This document shows positions 1 through 7,374 of a stretch of DNA of 32,932 bases, one piece after another. The position numbers were made by a program, and so were the translations under genes. The stretch's first letter is position 1. Every line of letters starts with the position of its first letter. This DNA comes from Pirellulales bacterium (GTDB lineage: Bacteria; Planctomycetota; Planctomycetia; Pirellulales; DATAWG01): positions 1 to 32,932 of the forward strand of contig DASZFO010000222.1 of NCBI GenBank assembly GCA_035939775.1, read 5' to 3'. The notes beneath the pieces were generated by a model. That model saw only the letters and a list, made by a program, of their open reading frames with translations, was not told the origin of the DNA and ran no database searches.

Positions 1-556
1 CCACGAAGCGCCGGCCGTATTCACGCTTTATGTCCTGATCGGCGCGGTGATCATCAAGGAAGTGATGTTTCGGCTGTTGCACCGCACCGGCCAATCGATC
101 GGCAGCGAGGCGGTGAAGGTGACCGCCTGGCACCATCGGGCCGACGCGATCACCTCGGGCGCCGCGTTCATAGGCATTTCAGTCGCTTTGATCGGCGGCC
201 CCGGCTACGAGCAAGCCGACGGCTGGGCGGCGCTCGTGGCCTGCGTCGTGATCGCCTACAACGGCGTGCGCCTGTTCCGCGGAGCGCTCGATGAGATGAT
301 GGACAAAGCTCCGCCGCCTGAGATCGAGGCCCGCATTCGCGAAATCGCCCGAGGAATCCCCGATGTGGCGGCGATCGAGAAATGCCGCGTCCGACGTAGC
401 GGCCTCTCGCTGTTCGTCGAGATCCACGTCGAAGTGGATGGCAGCCTCACCGTCCGCCGCGGCCACGAGATTGCCCACGACGTGAAGCAAGCCCTGCTGG
501 AGGCCCAACTCTCGATTATCGACGTGACGGTGCACATCGAACCGGCTGGCGGATGA
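1..556 (+). CDS. Cation diffusion facilitator (CDF) metal transporter, C-terminal part (5' end outside window)
   Basis: The reading frame is open from base 2 and has no start inside the window, so only the C-terminal ~184 residues are present. The visible part begins in a membrane helix and then has the CDF signature HHRADA. Its H-x-x-x-D pattern supplies metal ligands in the fifth helix of the family (as in YiiP). A hydrophobic pair of segments follows (AFIGISVALIG, AALVACVVIAY). The cytoplasmic C-terminal domain comes last, with the family's acidic/His pattern (FVEIHVEVDG, then GHEIAHDVKQAL and VTVHIEP). CDF proteins export Zn2+, Fe2+, Mn2+, Co2+ or Cd2+ by proton antiport as homodimers. 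The metal cannot be told from this fragment because the first metal-site helix is missing. Family assignment is firm. Confidence 0.9.
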   Translation, partial: HEAPAVFTLYVLIGAVIIKEVMFRLLHRTGQSIGSEAVKVTAWHHRADAITSGAAFIGISVALIGGPGYEQADGWAALVACVVIAYNGVRLFRGALDEMMDKAPPPEIEARIREIARGIPDVAAIEKCRVRRSGLSLFVEIHVEVDGSLTVRRGHEIAHDVKQALLEAQLSIIDVTVHIEPAGG

Positions 557-570
557 AGTGCCGAAGGTCA

Positions 571-730
571 GAGTTCGGAGGTCGGAGGTCAGCGGTTGCA
601 GTTCGCAGATCGTGCGTTAGCCGGTTCGCTTGCGAACCGAAGTGCGTGACGGTCGTTCATCCCGCCGCAAGCGACGGGGCTAACGACCGCGAACCAATTC
701 CTCCGACCTCTGTCCTCCGATCTCCGGCTT
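571..730. repeat. Cluster of short palindromic intergenic repeats
   Basis: The spacer between the transporter and the oxidoreductase holds stacked repeat units. A GGAGGTCGGAGGTC-type unit lies at 575-590, and diverged CCTCCGACCTC-like copies in the opposite sense lie at about 699-725. Between them, 623-638 reads ggttcgcttgcgaacc, a 7-bp perfect stem with a 2-base loop, inside a longer stretch that recurs inverted at about 6191-6227. At 660-684 a CCCGCCGCAAGCGACGGGGC unit precedes CTAACGACC, itself an inverse of the GTTAG at 616-620. An 82-codon open frame covers the region, but its translation is repeat-derived and resembles no protein, so I do not call it a gene. Confidence 0.6.
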
Positions 731-811
731 CCTTCTTGTCGCTGGCTTGCGACGACAATTCCAGCCCGCTATCCTATCCGTTGTTCACTTCCTATCGCTA
801 AGGAGAAGGCC

Positions 812-1957
812 ATGAACGACATCGGCGTGGCAGTCGTCGGGGCGGGATTCATCGGGCCGGTTCACGTGGAGGCCTTGCGCCGGCTGGGGCTTCCCATCCG
901 CGGCATCCTGGGCTGCGACGATGCCGAATCGCAGCGCGCCAAACAGTCGCTCGGCCTGCCGAAGGCCTACGCCAGCCTCGACGAGGTGCTGGAGGATACG
1001 ACCGTGCAGTCGGTCCATCTCGCCGTGCCCAACGTGCTGCATTATGAATTCGCCAAGCGGGCCATCACCGCGGGCAAGCACGTGCTGTGCGAAAAGCCGC
1101 TCGCAATGACTTCAGAGCAATCCGGTGAATTAGTCGAATTGGCCAAGGGGAAGCGATTGGCGGCGGCAGTCTGCTACAACGTGCGCTTCTATCCGTTGAA
1201 TTTGGAAGCCCGCGACCGAATCGCGCGCGGCGAAGTGGGCCAGATCTTCGCAGTCAACGGCAGCTACACGCAAGACTGGCTTTTCTACGACACGGACTAC
1301 AACTGGCGCGTGTTGGCGGATCAAGGCGGCGCGCTGCGGGCCGTGGCGGACATCGGCACGCACTGGATGGACCTCATCACGTCCGTAACCGGATTGGAAG
1401 TCGAATCCGTGATGGCCGATCTGAACACCGTGCATCCCATCCGCAAACGACCGAAGGGAGAAGTCGAAACCTACAGCGGCAAATTGGCGACCGAGCGGCC
1501 AACCGAGCCAGTCGCGATCAATACCGAAGACTACGGCTGCGTGCTATTCCGCTTCAAAGGCGGGGCGCGCGGCAGCCTGTGGGTCTCGCAGGTGACCGCC
1601 GGGCGCAAGAACTGCATTCGCTACGAGATTGCCGGATCGAAGACCGCCCTGGCCTGGAATAGCGAATCGCCCAACGAGCTGTGGATCGGCCACCGCAACC
1701 AAGCCAATGAAAGCCTGATTCGCGATCCATCGCTGGTCGGGCAGCTTGCCCGCGGCTATCTCAATTATCCGGGCGGGCACAACGAGGGCTTTCCCGACGC
1801 TTTCAAGCAATGCTTCCGCTCATTTTACAACTACATCGCGGCGGGCGACTTCGCGGCCGAACCGCTCTATCCGACCTTCGCTCAAGGCCACAAGGAAGTG
1901 CTGCTCTGCGAAGCGATCTTGAAGAGCCATCAGAAGCAAGCGTGGGTCCGGGTGTAG
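812..1957 (+). CDS. Gfo/Idh/MocA family NAD(P)-dependent oxidoreductase
   Basis: The 381-residue protein has the N-terminal Rossmann motif [14 protein letters not shown] (residues ~8-21). The conserved [10 protein letters not shown] loop near residue 95 carries the Lys that contacts cofactor and substrate. DIGTHWMDL, containing the usual catalytic His of the C-terminal domain, is near residue 186. Length is normal. These enzymes oxidise or reduce hydroxyl groups on sugars, inositols and related compounds. The substrate cannot be predicted here. The start is supported by AGGAG at 801-805, 6 bases before the ATG. The gene stands alone on this strand after a repeat-filled spacer. A second, only distantly similar family member lies at 4761-5957, and neither has sugar-pathway neighbours in the window. 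Confidence 0.92.
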   Translation: MNDIGVAVVGAGFIGPVHVEALRRLGLPIRGILGCDDAESQRAKQSLGLPKAYASLDEVLEDTTVQSVHLAVPNVLHYEFAKRAITAGKHVLCEKPLAMTSEQSGELVELAKGKRLAAAVCYNVRFYPLNLEARDRIARGEVGQIFAVNGSYTQDWLFYDTDYNWRVLADQGGALRAVADIGTHWMDLITSVTGLEVESVMADLNTVHPIRKRPKGEVETYSGKLATERPTEPVAINTEDYGCVLFRFKGGARGSLWVSQVTAGRKNCIRYEIAGSKTALAWNSESPNELWIGHRNQANESLIRDPSLVGQLARGYLNYPGGHNEGFPDAFKQCFRSFYNYIAAGDFAAEPLYPTFAQGHKEVLLCEAILKSHQKQAWVRV

Positions 1958-1964
1958 GCCCAAG

Positions 1965-1995
1965 TTGACGGCAGCTTGGTAAGATGTTATCTTAC
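1965..1995 (+). promoter_or_regulatory. Promoter with overlapping palindromic operator for vapB (possibly leaderless transcript)
   Basis: TTGACG (1965-1970) and TATCTT (1988-1993) are spaced by 17 bases, as in a housekeeping sigma promoter. A perfect inverted repeat gtaagat-gtt-atcttac (1979-1995) covers the -10 element and ends 4 bases before the ATG at 2000. A start point about 7 bases after the -10 falls on that ATG, and there is no Shine-Dalgarno sequence. AbrB-type VapB antitoxins, alone or with VapC, typically repress their own operon by binding such palindromes. Sequence elements are seen; function is inferred. Confidence 0.6.
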
Positions 1996-1999
1996 AATT

Positions 2000-2230
2000 A
2001 TGAAAACGTCGCTATCGTCGAAAGGACAAATCGTGTTGCCCGCCGACTTGCGGCAGCAAGATGCACTTGTGGCCGGTCAACAGTTCGAGATCGAACGAAT
2101 TCAGGCGGGCGAGTACCGACTCAAGGCGATTCCAGGGACTGGGGAGCTAGGGATCGTCGAGTGGCTACTTTCGTGTCCAGTCAAGGGCTGGTTTCAACCC
2201 ATGCCTTCCGAATCGACGGCGGATTTGTGA
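2000..2230 (+). CDS. vapB: VapB-type antitoxin, AbrB/SpoVT (swapped-hairpin) DNA-binding family
   Basis: The protein has 76 residues. The N-terminus MKTSLSSKGQIVLPADLR is the characteristic AbrB/MazE-like swapped-hairpin beta-barrel motif. The C-terminal tail (residues ~50-76) would bind and neutralise the toxin. I chose the ATG at 2000 rather than the in-frame TTG at 1976, because the AbrB fold begins exactly there and the upstream codons lie in the promoter palindrome. The vapC gene starts 31 bases downstream on the same strand. By analogy with other VapBC operons, VapB should repress its own transcription through the inverted repeat at 1979-1995. The pairing and motif make the call secure, though the family is short and divergent. 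Confidence 0.85.
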   Translation: MKTSLSSKGQIVLPADLRQQDALVAGQQFEIERIQAGEYRLKAIPGTGELGIVEWLLSCPVKGWFQPMPSESTADL

Positions 2231-2261
2231 AGGCGGATGTCAATCAAACAAACCGGCATGA

Positions 2262-2669
2262 ATGTTTCTCGTCGACGTCAATGTTCTCAGTGAGGCCACC
2301 AAGCCGAGGCCCAGCCAATTGGCTCTCGACTGGCTCGATCGCAACCGTTCGGAGTTGTCTGTAAATCCGATCATTCTCGGCGAGTTGGAATATGGGATTC
2401 TTCGCCTGCCGGTAAGTCACAATCGGACAAAATTGCTCGACTGGTTCACTGCCGGCCTCACCCGATTGTCCACGTGGCCGATCGACCGGGAAACCGGTCA
2501 CGTCTGGGCAGGTCTCCTGGCCCGGCTCGTCCGTAAAGGTCGTGCAATGCCGGTCAAGGACAGCTTGATCGCAGCGACGGCGCTCCAACATCAACTCACG
2601 GTGGCCACGCGCAACACGCGAGATTACAAGCACGCCGGTGTACGGCTGGTGAACCCGTTTAATTCTTGA
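2262..2669 (+). CDS. vapC: VapC/FitB-type PIN-domain ribonuclease toxin
   Basis: The 135-residue protein is a complete PIN domain with its acidic active-site residues in order. Asp5 is in FLVDVNVLSE, Glu41 in GELEYGI, and Asp100 in VKDSLIAATAL. Asn118 and Asp121 are in TRNTRDY. VapC toxins are Mg2+-dependent endoribonucleases that cut tRNA or rRNA when freed from VapB. The FitB-like spacing and the FLVDVNVLSE opening fit the subgroup that pairs with AbrB-type antitoxins. The start ATG (2262) is fixed by the first beta-strand carrying Asp5. This is the only toxin-antitoxin module in the window in which both partners look intact. Confidence 0.9.
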   Translation: MFLVDVNVLSEATKPRPSQLALDWLDRNRSELSVNPIILGELEYGILRLPVSHNRTKLLDWFTAGLTRLSTWPIDRETGHVWAGLLARLVRKGRAMPVKDSLIAATALQHQLTVATRNTRDYKHAGVRLVNPFNS

Positions 2670-2678
2670 CGACCGGCA

Positions 2679-4757
2679 TCACTCGAGCCTCAAATCCAGC
2701 GGGAGTCTTTCACCGCCGTTGATGGTGAACAGCGCAAGCAGGGTTTTTTTGCTGGTGGATTGCGGGATGAATTTGACGCCGCCGTCGGCCATCGCGGCCA
2801 GGAAGCCGCCGTCGCGCTCGCCGAACAGGCCGGCCGACGGATCGCGTTCATCGATCGCCAGATCGTCCGGCTTGGTCCACTGTACGGCCCGATCCGGCGC
2901 CGCCTCGACGACGAGAATCGTTTGCGAAAGACCGTCGGTGAAATCGGCAGGCTTCCGCCCTTGCTCGCCGAAGAACGCGAACTTCCTGCCGACCGGCACG
3001 AGCATCATCGTGCGATTGAATTCCCCGACCGGTTTTCCGAACGGCGAGCGATAGACCGCCGGCATGCGCGGCAACAAGCGCTTGTTGGACTGGCTATCCC
3101 AAGGCTGATCTAGGCGGAATTGCTTATAGAGATTCTGCTGGCCCAGAGATGGCAGGATCGCCACGCGCCAGCTCAAGAGCGGTTTGCCTTGCGAATCGCA
3201 AATCGCTGCCGGCGGAAACTGACCTTCCGCGTCGGCATAGGAGCGCATCGCGAGTGCGATCTTCTTGAGATTATTTTCCGCCGGCCCGCGCTTGAACTCC
3301 TCGCCGGACTTTGGCCGGAGATTTGCCGGGTTTCTGAGCGGATTGTTGTCGCCCGGATTCGGCGAATTGTTGCTTGCGAACGGCGTAGTGCCGTTGCCAG
3401 GAAACAGTGGAATCTTGGATGGCGGCCCATTCGGCTGCTGCGGGACGGGGCTGAAGGCTTTCGCGCCCGAAGCACTTGTGTCTGGCGCGGCCGGGCCGCG
3501 AGCAAAGGATCCGCCCACTCCCTTGAACGAATCGACCAACGATAGGATCGTGTCGATTTCAATCGTCACGCTGGCGCGAATCGTGGGGCCCGAGTTCGAT
3601 AGCTCGAGCGAATCAAGGATCTTGGCCGCGTCGGGAGGCATTTTGGCAGAGTTCATTTTCGCGGCGGCTAGCATCCCGTCGCCCATTTTCTTCATCTGCT
3701 CGGCCGTGGCCGCGTCCTTGAAGATCGCAATGCCCCTAAGCCGGATGTCGTCGCCGATGTCCGCTTGCAATCCGCCGCCGCGAATCGCGTCCGGCCCAAA
3801 GGGCATCGCGCTCAGGTTGGCCCCGACCGGTCCGGCGGCTCTGGCCAGGTTTTTCAGCGAGCCGGCCATCGCCAGCGACTTCGAGAAATCGACCTCGTTC
3901 ATCGCGGCTGTCAATTCGTCGGAGAGCCTGGCGGGACCGTCGCGTTCGAGGACCTCGCGCAGCGCAGTCTCTTCGCCGACGGCCACTGTCCGATCATCGA
4001 TCCGGCAGAACGCCATGCGATTGCTGATGTTCATTTCGTACCGGCCCACCGATTTCTTGACCCTTTGATTCGCGTCGGCAAAATCCTGGTCTGTCACGAT
4101 GCGATTGAAATGAACGACGCCCGCCCCCTGGCCCGTTTGCGCGCGAGCGCCGATCGTCATTCGGCCGACATCCTCGGGCTTGAACTTGGAATCCTTGGGG
4201 ATACTGCGATTCAGTGCAGTGAGCATGTCCGCGGCTCGGGCCTTGATCTTTTGCCCCGCGCCGCTGGAAATGATCCCTTTGATATCGGCCGAGAGCACGA
4301 AATCGGAATCATTGGGCACAAAACGGAGATCGCTTCCCGCTCCGCCTTTCGGCCCGAGAACCATCCAAGCACCGATCCCGCCGCCGGCGAGAAACAGCAG
4401 GATTGCAAGAGCGATCATCGGAACGCCCAGGCCCGTCGACGGCCCGCCGGCACGCTCGATCACCGGCGGTGCGATGGACTTGCCGATCCGCGAGTCGAAG
4501 GAGCCTTCTGCTTGCATCTCGATCGACGGTGGTCGAGGCGGCCCTCTCCAAGCCGGCGCCGGCGCGGATTGAGCTGGCTCCGGCATGGGACGATGTTCCG
4601 CGACAACTTCCGCAACGAACAGCGGTGGCGCAGCGACGGCCGCCGCCGGAACATCGACCGGCGCATTACACTTCGGGCAAGGCACCCGCCGCCCAGCAAA
4701 CTGTTCTGGAGCCGATAACTTCTGCCCACAGCTAATGCACGTTACGGTGATGTTCAT
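2679..4757 (-). CDS. Zinc-ribbon membrane protein with C-terminal DUF1559 domain
   Basis: The protein has 692 residues. The N-terminus holds a short zinc ribbon with C-x2-C pairs (Cys7, Cys10, Cys27, Cys30), typical of planctomycete proteins that begin with a cytoplasmic ribbon. A Pro/Ala-rich linker follows, then one transmembrane helix at ~112-134 (PMIALAILLFLAGGG). The middle (~145-410) is a predicted extracytoplasmic alpha/beta region of unknown function. A Pro/Asn/Gly-rich linker leads to a C-terminal segment (~495-692). That segment matches the DUF1559 pattern: NLKKIALAMRSYADAEGQFP, then LSWRVAILPSLGQQNLYKQF, and a late DGLSQTILVVEA. DUF1559 usually sits behind a prepilin-type leader, which is absent here. 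The start codon lies 3 bases after the stop of the upstream oxidoreductase, so the two are probably cotranscribed. The molecular role is unknown. Confidence 0.85.
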   Translation of the reverse strand: MNITVTCISCGQKLSAPEQFAGRRVPCPKCNAPVDVPAAAVAAPPLFVAEVVAEHRPMPEPAQSAPAPAWRGPPRPPSIEMQAEGSFDSRIGKSIAPPVIERAGGPSTGLGVPMIALAILLFLAGGGIGAWMVLGPKGGAGSDLRFVPNDSDFVLSADIKGIISSGAGQKIKARAADMLTALNRSIPKDSKFKPEDVGRMTIGARAQTGQGAGVVHFNRIVTDQDFADANQRVKKSVGRYEMNISNRMAFCRIDDRTVAVGEETALREVLERDGPARLSDELTAAMNEVDFSKSLAMAGSLKNLARAAGPVGANLSAMPFGPDAIRGGGLQADIGDDIRLRGIAIFKDAATAEQMKKMGDGMLAAAKMNSAKMPPDAAKILDSLELSNSGPTIRASVTIEIDTILSLVDSFKGVGGSFARGPAAPDTSASGAKAFSPVPQQPNGPPSKIPLFPGNGTTPFASNNSPNPGDNNPLRNPANLRPKSGEEFKRGPAENNLKKIALAMRSYADAEGQFPPAAICDSQGKPLLSWRVAILPSLGQQNLYKQFRLDQPWDSQSNKRLLPRMPAVYRSPFGKPVGEFNRTMMLVPVGRKFAFFGEQGRKPADFTDGLSQTILVVEAAPDRAVQWTKPDDLAIDERDPSAGLFGERDGGFLAAMADGGVKFIPQSTSKKTLLALFTINGGERLPLDLRLE

Positions 4758-4760
4758 GGT

Positions 4761-5957
4761 CTACTTCCTCGCCCTCTTATGCCGTAGCGGCAGCCAGGCG
4801 CCGTTCTCGCGGCTGCTGGCCACCGATTGCTCGATGAAGTACATCCCTTCGACGCCGTCGTTGACGTTTGGATAGACCGTATCGACTGTGGCGAACTTTT
4901 GACCCGCGGCCCTGGCGGCCATGGCGTCGAAAGCTGCCCGATACACATTGGCAAACGCTTCGAAAAAGGCCTCTGGATGGCCGCATGGTAGACGGCAAGC
5001 GCCTTTGCCCGCCTCATTAATATAGGGCGCAAGTGGGTCTCGAGTGTAAATCGCGTGGGGCTGGCCATTGCGGCGAACCACCATTTTGTTCGGCTCCTCT
5101 TGATGCCACACGAGCGAGCCTTTCGTGCCGTCGATCTCGATGAATAGATCGTTCTCCCGGCCATGACTGATTTGCGAAGCGGTGACGGTCCCCAGTCCGC
5201 CGTTCTCGAAGCGAATCACGGCCGTGCCGTAATCGTCGAGCTTCCGGCCCGGCTCGAAAATCTTGAGATGGCAGCTTATCGAATCGGGCATCAGGCCGGT
5301 CATATAGCGGGCTAGGTTGTAGGCGTGCGTGGCAATATCGCCGAAGCACCCGGCGGCGCCGCTCCGCGCGGGATCCGTTCGCCAGCCGGCCTGCTTCTCG
5401 ATGCCGGCGATTAGCGGCTTGCGGAGCCAGCCCTGAATATAGAACGACCGCACGGCGTTGATCTCGCCAAACTCTCCCCCAAGGATCATCTGGCGGGCTT
5501 GCCGCACAAGCGGATAGCCGGTGTAGTTGTGCGAGACGGCAAACACGACGCCGGAGCGGTCGACGATTTCGGCAAGCTGCTCGGCTTGCGCCAGATCGAA
5601 CGTGATTGGCTTGTCGCAGACGACGTTGAAGCCCGCCTCGACGGCCGCCTTAGCGATCTCGAAGTGCGTGTTGTTCGGTGTCGTGATCGAGATGAAATCG
5701 ACGCGCTGGTCGGCTGGCAGGGCCTTTTCCTTTTCGACCAATTCGCGATAGGAGCCATAGGCTCGCGCGGGCGGCACATCATAATCGGCCGCGGAGGCCT
5801 TGGAGCGCTGCGGATCGCTGGAAAAGGCGCCGGCCAAGAGAGCGGCCCGATTGTCGAGCACCGCGGCCGTGGCATGCACTCGGCCGATGAACGAGCCTTG
5901 GCCGCCGCCGATCAAGGCCATCCGCAGCTTGCGATTGAGAGTTCCGTTGGTGGGCAT
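4761..5957 (-). CDS. Gfo/Idh/MocA family oxidoreductase
   Basis: The 398-residue protein opens its Rossmann fold with ALIGGGQGSFIGRVHATA near residues 14-31. The conserved lysine loop is CDKPITFDLAQAEQL, with Asp in place of the common Glu before Lys-Pro. The catalytic-domain motif is CFGDIATHAYNLARYMTG. The GGGQGSFIG opening and the FYIQGWLRKPL segment belong to a subgroup often labelled as dehydrogenases of sugars or inositol-like compounds, but the substrate is unknown. It is the first gene of an apparent two-gene minus-strand unit with the DUF1559 protein, 3 bases apart. The start ATG at 5957 is the only good option close to the fold. Family call is firm. Confidence 0.92.
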   Translation of the reverse strand: MPTNGTLNRKLRMALIGGGQGSFIGRVHATAAVLDNRAALLAGAFSSDPQRSKASAADYDVPPARAYGSYRELVEKEKALPADQRVDFISITTPNNTHFEIAKAAVEAGFNVVCDKPITFDLAQAEQLAEIVDRSGVVFAVSHNYTGYPLVRQARQMILGGEFGEINAVRSFYIQGWLRKPLIAGIEKQAGWRTDPARSGAAGCFGDIATHAYNLARYMTGLMPDSISCHLKIFEPGRKLDDYGTAVIRFENGGLGTVTASQISHGRENDLFIEIDGTKGSLVWHQEEPNKMVVRRNGQPHAIYTRDPLAPYINEAGKGACRLPCGHPEAFFEAFANVYRAAFDAMAARAAGQKFATVDTVYPNVNDGVEGMYFIEQSVASSRENGAWLPLRHKRARK

Positions 5958-6392
5958 TTTTGGGGACTGGGGGCTAGGGGCTGGGGACTGGGAAGGCGGC
6001 GGCCGCGTCGCGGTCGCGTCATTCGAGGCCCGAGCCCCGAATCCCGATCCCCGCTTCAGTTCTCCCCATTTTTATGAAATGCCGCGACGTTCGCCAGTCG
6101 CGGGAAGAAAAATTGAGTTCCGCCCCGAACAAGTTGGCGGAAAGTTTGGCCATTCACCGCAATTCGTCCCGCGCGTCCGCCTTCCGGCGGTCGTACTTCG
6201 GTTCGCAAGCGAACCGGCCAACGAACGATCTTCCTTTTACCGACCGCCGGCTGGCCACTGCCGACTTCTGCCCCGTTCCGCGCTGGCGAGCGGTTCGGCA
6301 AACGGGTATGATGCCCGATGACGGGGGAAGCGGAAATCGCCGGCGGCAAGGAACACGTTGCTGGGATTTAACCATTTATGGAGCAGACGAAC
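5958..6392. other. Divergent intergenic region filled with short repeats
   Basis: This 435-base spacer between divergent genes has no convincing gene. From 5962 to 5992 it holds a low-complexity GGGGACTGGGGGCTAGGGGC run. Positions 6200-6215 are an inverted copy of the 7-bp-stem palindrome ggttcgcaagcgaacc found at 623-638, and its flanks (about 6191-6227) also match, so the two are copies of one dispersed element. A long open frame across 6074-6736 is in the wrong frame for the following membrane protein and looks like GC-rich read-through. No clear promoter was identified. Confidence 0.55.
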
Positions 6393-6971
6393 ATGACCAA
6401 GTTGTTTCGGCGCACGCGCGCGGTTTGGCTGATGGCCGGAGTTCTTGCGGCCGCGATGGTCGGCGGGATGTTGTCGGGAGTGGTCTTGCATTGGTTCAGC
6501 CCTGCGGGCGACGACCGCCCTCTGGCGGATGGTTTTTTCAAGGCGATCAACGCGCACGCCTCCGCCACCAATTCGCAAGAATCGCTGATCCTCGCCACCG
6601 GCGAGGTGGACACAGCGATCGAAGCAGTCTACACGCTCGACCCGCTAACCGGCGAGCTGCGTGGGGCCGTGCTCAATCCGGCCAAGGGAGGATTCGCCGG
6701 CCGATTCAGTTATCCGAACCTAGCCAAGGATTTTGAAGGTGTGAAGAACCCGAAGTTCTTGATGGTTACCGGCGTCGCCGAAATGCGGCAAGGCTATCGC
6801 GGCGGCAAATTTGCGAGGAGCGCGGTCTACGTGGCCGAAGTCACCAGCGGCAAGGTTGTTGCCTATGGCGTCCCCTGGGACCCGACCAAAGCGGCTTCCC
6901 CGCAAGGCTACGTGGGGACCCTTATTCCACTCGGCGCATTCACGGCCCGCGACACCTCGATCCGGCAGTAA
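6393..6971 (+). CDS. Membrane-anchored or secreted protein of unknown function
   Basis: The protein has 192 residues counted from the ATG at 6393, which has GGAG at 6380-6383, nine bases upstream. An in-frame ATG at 6378 would add five residues but lacks a ribosome-binding site. A basic start is followed by one hydrophobic helix (VWLMAGVLAAAMVGGMLSGVV). A soluble domain follows, probably outside the membrane, with EAVYTLDPLTGELRGAVL and KFLMVTGVAEMR. The C-terminal part includes VYVAEVTSGKVVAYGVPW, a beta-rich pattern that could be part of a repeat or propeller-like fold, though I cannot name a family. It precedes thiS on the same strand but is separated from it by a 26-bp perfect hairpin. 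Functional linkage to thiamine synthesis is therefore doubtful. Confidence 0.7.
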   Translation: MTKLFRRTRAVWLMAGVLAAAMVGGMLSGVVLHWFSPAGDDRPLADGFFKAINAHASATNSQESLILATGEVDTAIEAVYTLDPLTGELRGAVLNPAKGGFAGRFSYPNLAKDFEGVKNPKFLMVTGVAEMRQGYRGGKFARSAVYVAEVTSGKVVAYGVPWDPTKAASPQGYVGTLIPLGAFTARDTSIRQ

Positions 6972-6975
6972 AATC

Positions 6976-7041
6976 GTTTAACCCGGAGCCAACGGCGACG
7001 GTGGCAGGTAAGTGGCCGTCGCCGTTGGCTCCGGGTTAAAC
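6976..7041. repeat. Perfect 26-bp inverted repeat (long hairpin) between membrane-protein gene and thiS
   Basis: The left arm is 6976-7001 and the right arm 7016-7041. They are exact reverse complements over 26 bases (gtttaacccggagcc... against ...ggctccgggttaaac), with a 14-base loop at 7002-7015. It begins 5 bases after the upstream stop codon and ends 21 bases before the thiS ATG. No T-tract follows, so it is not a standard intrinsic terminator. It could act as an RNA-stabilising or attenuating hairpin, or be a REP-like mobile palindrome. Confidence 0.85.
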
Positions 7042-7062
7042 AATGCGAGACCTATAGACGAC

Positions 7063-7287
7063 ATGTTGCAACAAACTGCGAAATCGGCGATCGTCCGGCT
7101 CAACGGTCAGCCGCGCGAAATAACGACCGGCACATCGGTCGCCGCGCTCTTGACTGAGCTGAGGCTGGCAGCCAATCAGGTGGCCGTCGAAGTGAATCTC
7201 GATTTGGTCCCGCGAGCGATCCATGGCGAGCATTTACTAGCGGACGGCGATCGTGTGGAAATCGTCACCCTCGTCGGCGGCGGATGA
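7063..7287 (+). CDS. thiS: Sulfur carrier protein ThiS
   Basis: The 74-residue protein has a ubiquitin-like fold pattern (VRLNGQPREITTGTSVAALLTEL, shown in part). It ends in the obligatory Gly-Gly: its last residues are VEIVTLVGGG. ThiS is adenylated and thiocarboxylated at that C-terminus and donates sulfur to ThiG in making the thiazole of thiamine. The ATG at 7063 gives the standard ThiS length. The longer frame from 7012 would start inside the long hairpin and is rejected. thiG follows 87 bases downstream. No ThiF, ThiO or ThiE is in the window. A TPP riboswitch was looked for upstream and not found. Confidence 0.9.
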   Translation: MLQQTAKSAIVRLNGQPREITTGTSVAALLTELRLAANQVAVEVNLDLVPRAIHGEHLLADGDRVEIVTLVGGG

Positions 7288-7298
7288 AACGTCCGACT

Positions 7299-7329
7299 CC
7301 CTCTCCCTCTGGGAGAGGGCTGGGGTGAG
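7299..7329. repeat. REP-like CCCTCTCCC hairpin between thiS and thiG
   Basis: A perfect 9-bp stem, ccctctccc (7299-7307) with gggagaggg (7311-7319), has a 3-base loop and is followed by CTGGGGTGAG. A second copy in the opposite orientation lies at 13451-13482. This is a dispersed repeat of a kind common in GC-rich bacterial genomes. Lying between two genes that work together, it may weakly attenuate or stabilise the mRNA. Confidence 0.7.
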
Positions 7330-7374
7330 AGGCATTGTCAATCGACACTAAAACGCACCGCTGGTGGTTAGCCC

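Noticed and set aside
553-801. 82-codon open frame after the transporter
   Set aside because: It spans the repeat cluster, has no ribosome-binding site, and its translation is repeat-derived.
3265-4735. Several long open frames opposite the DUF1559 gene
   Set aside because: They are antisense shadows of a GC-rich coding sequence and encode no recognisable domains.
6973-7062. TPP riboswitch upstream of thiS
   Set aside because: No conserved CTGAGA/ACC..GATCTGGGTAA-type core was seen; only the 26-bp hairpin is present.
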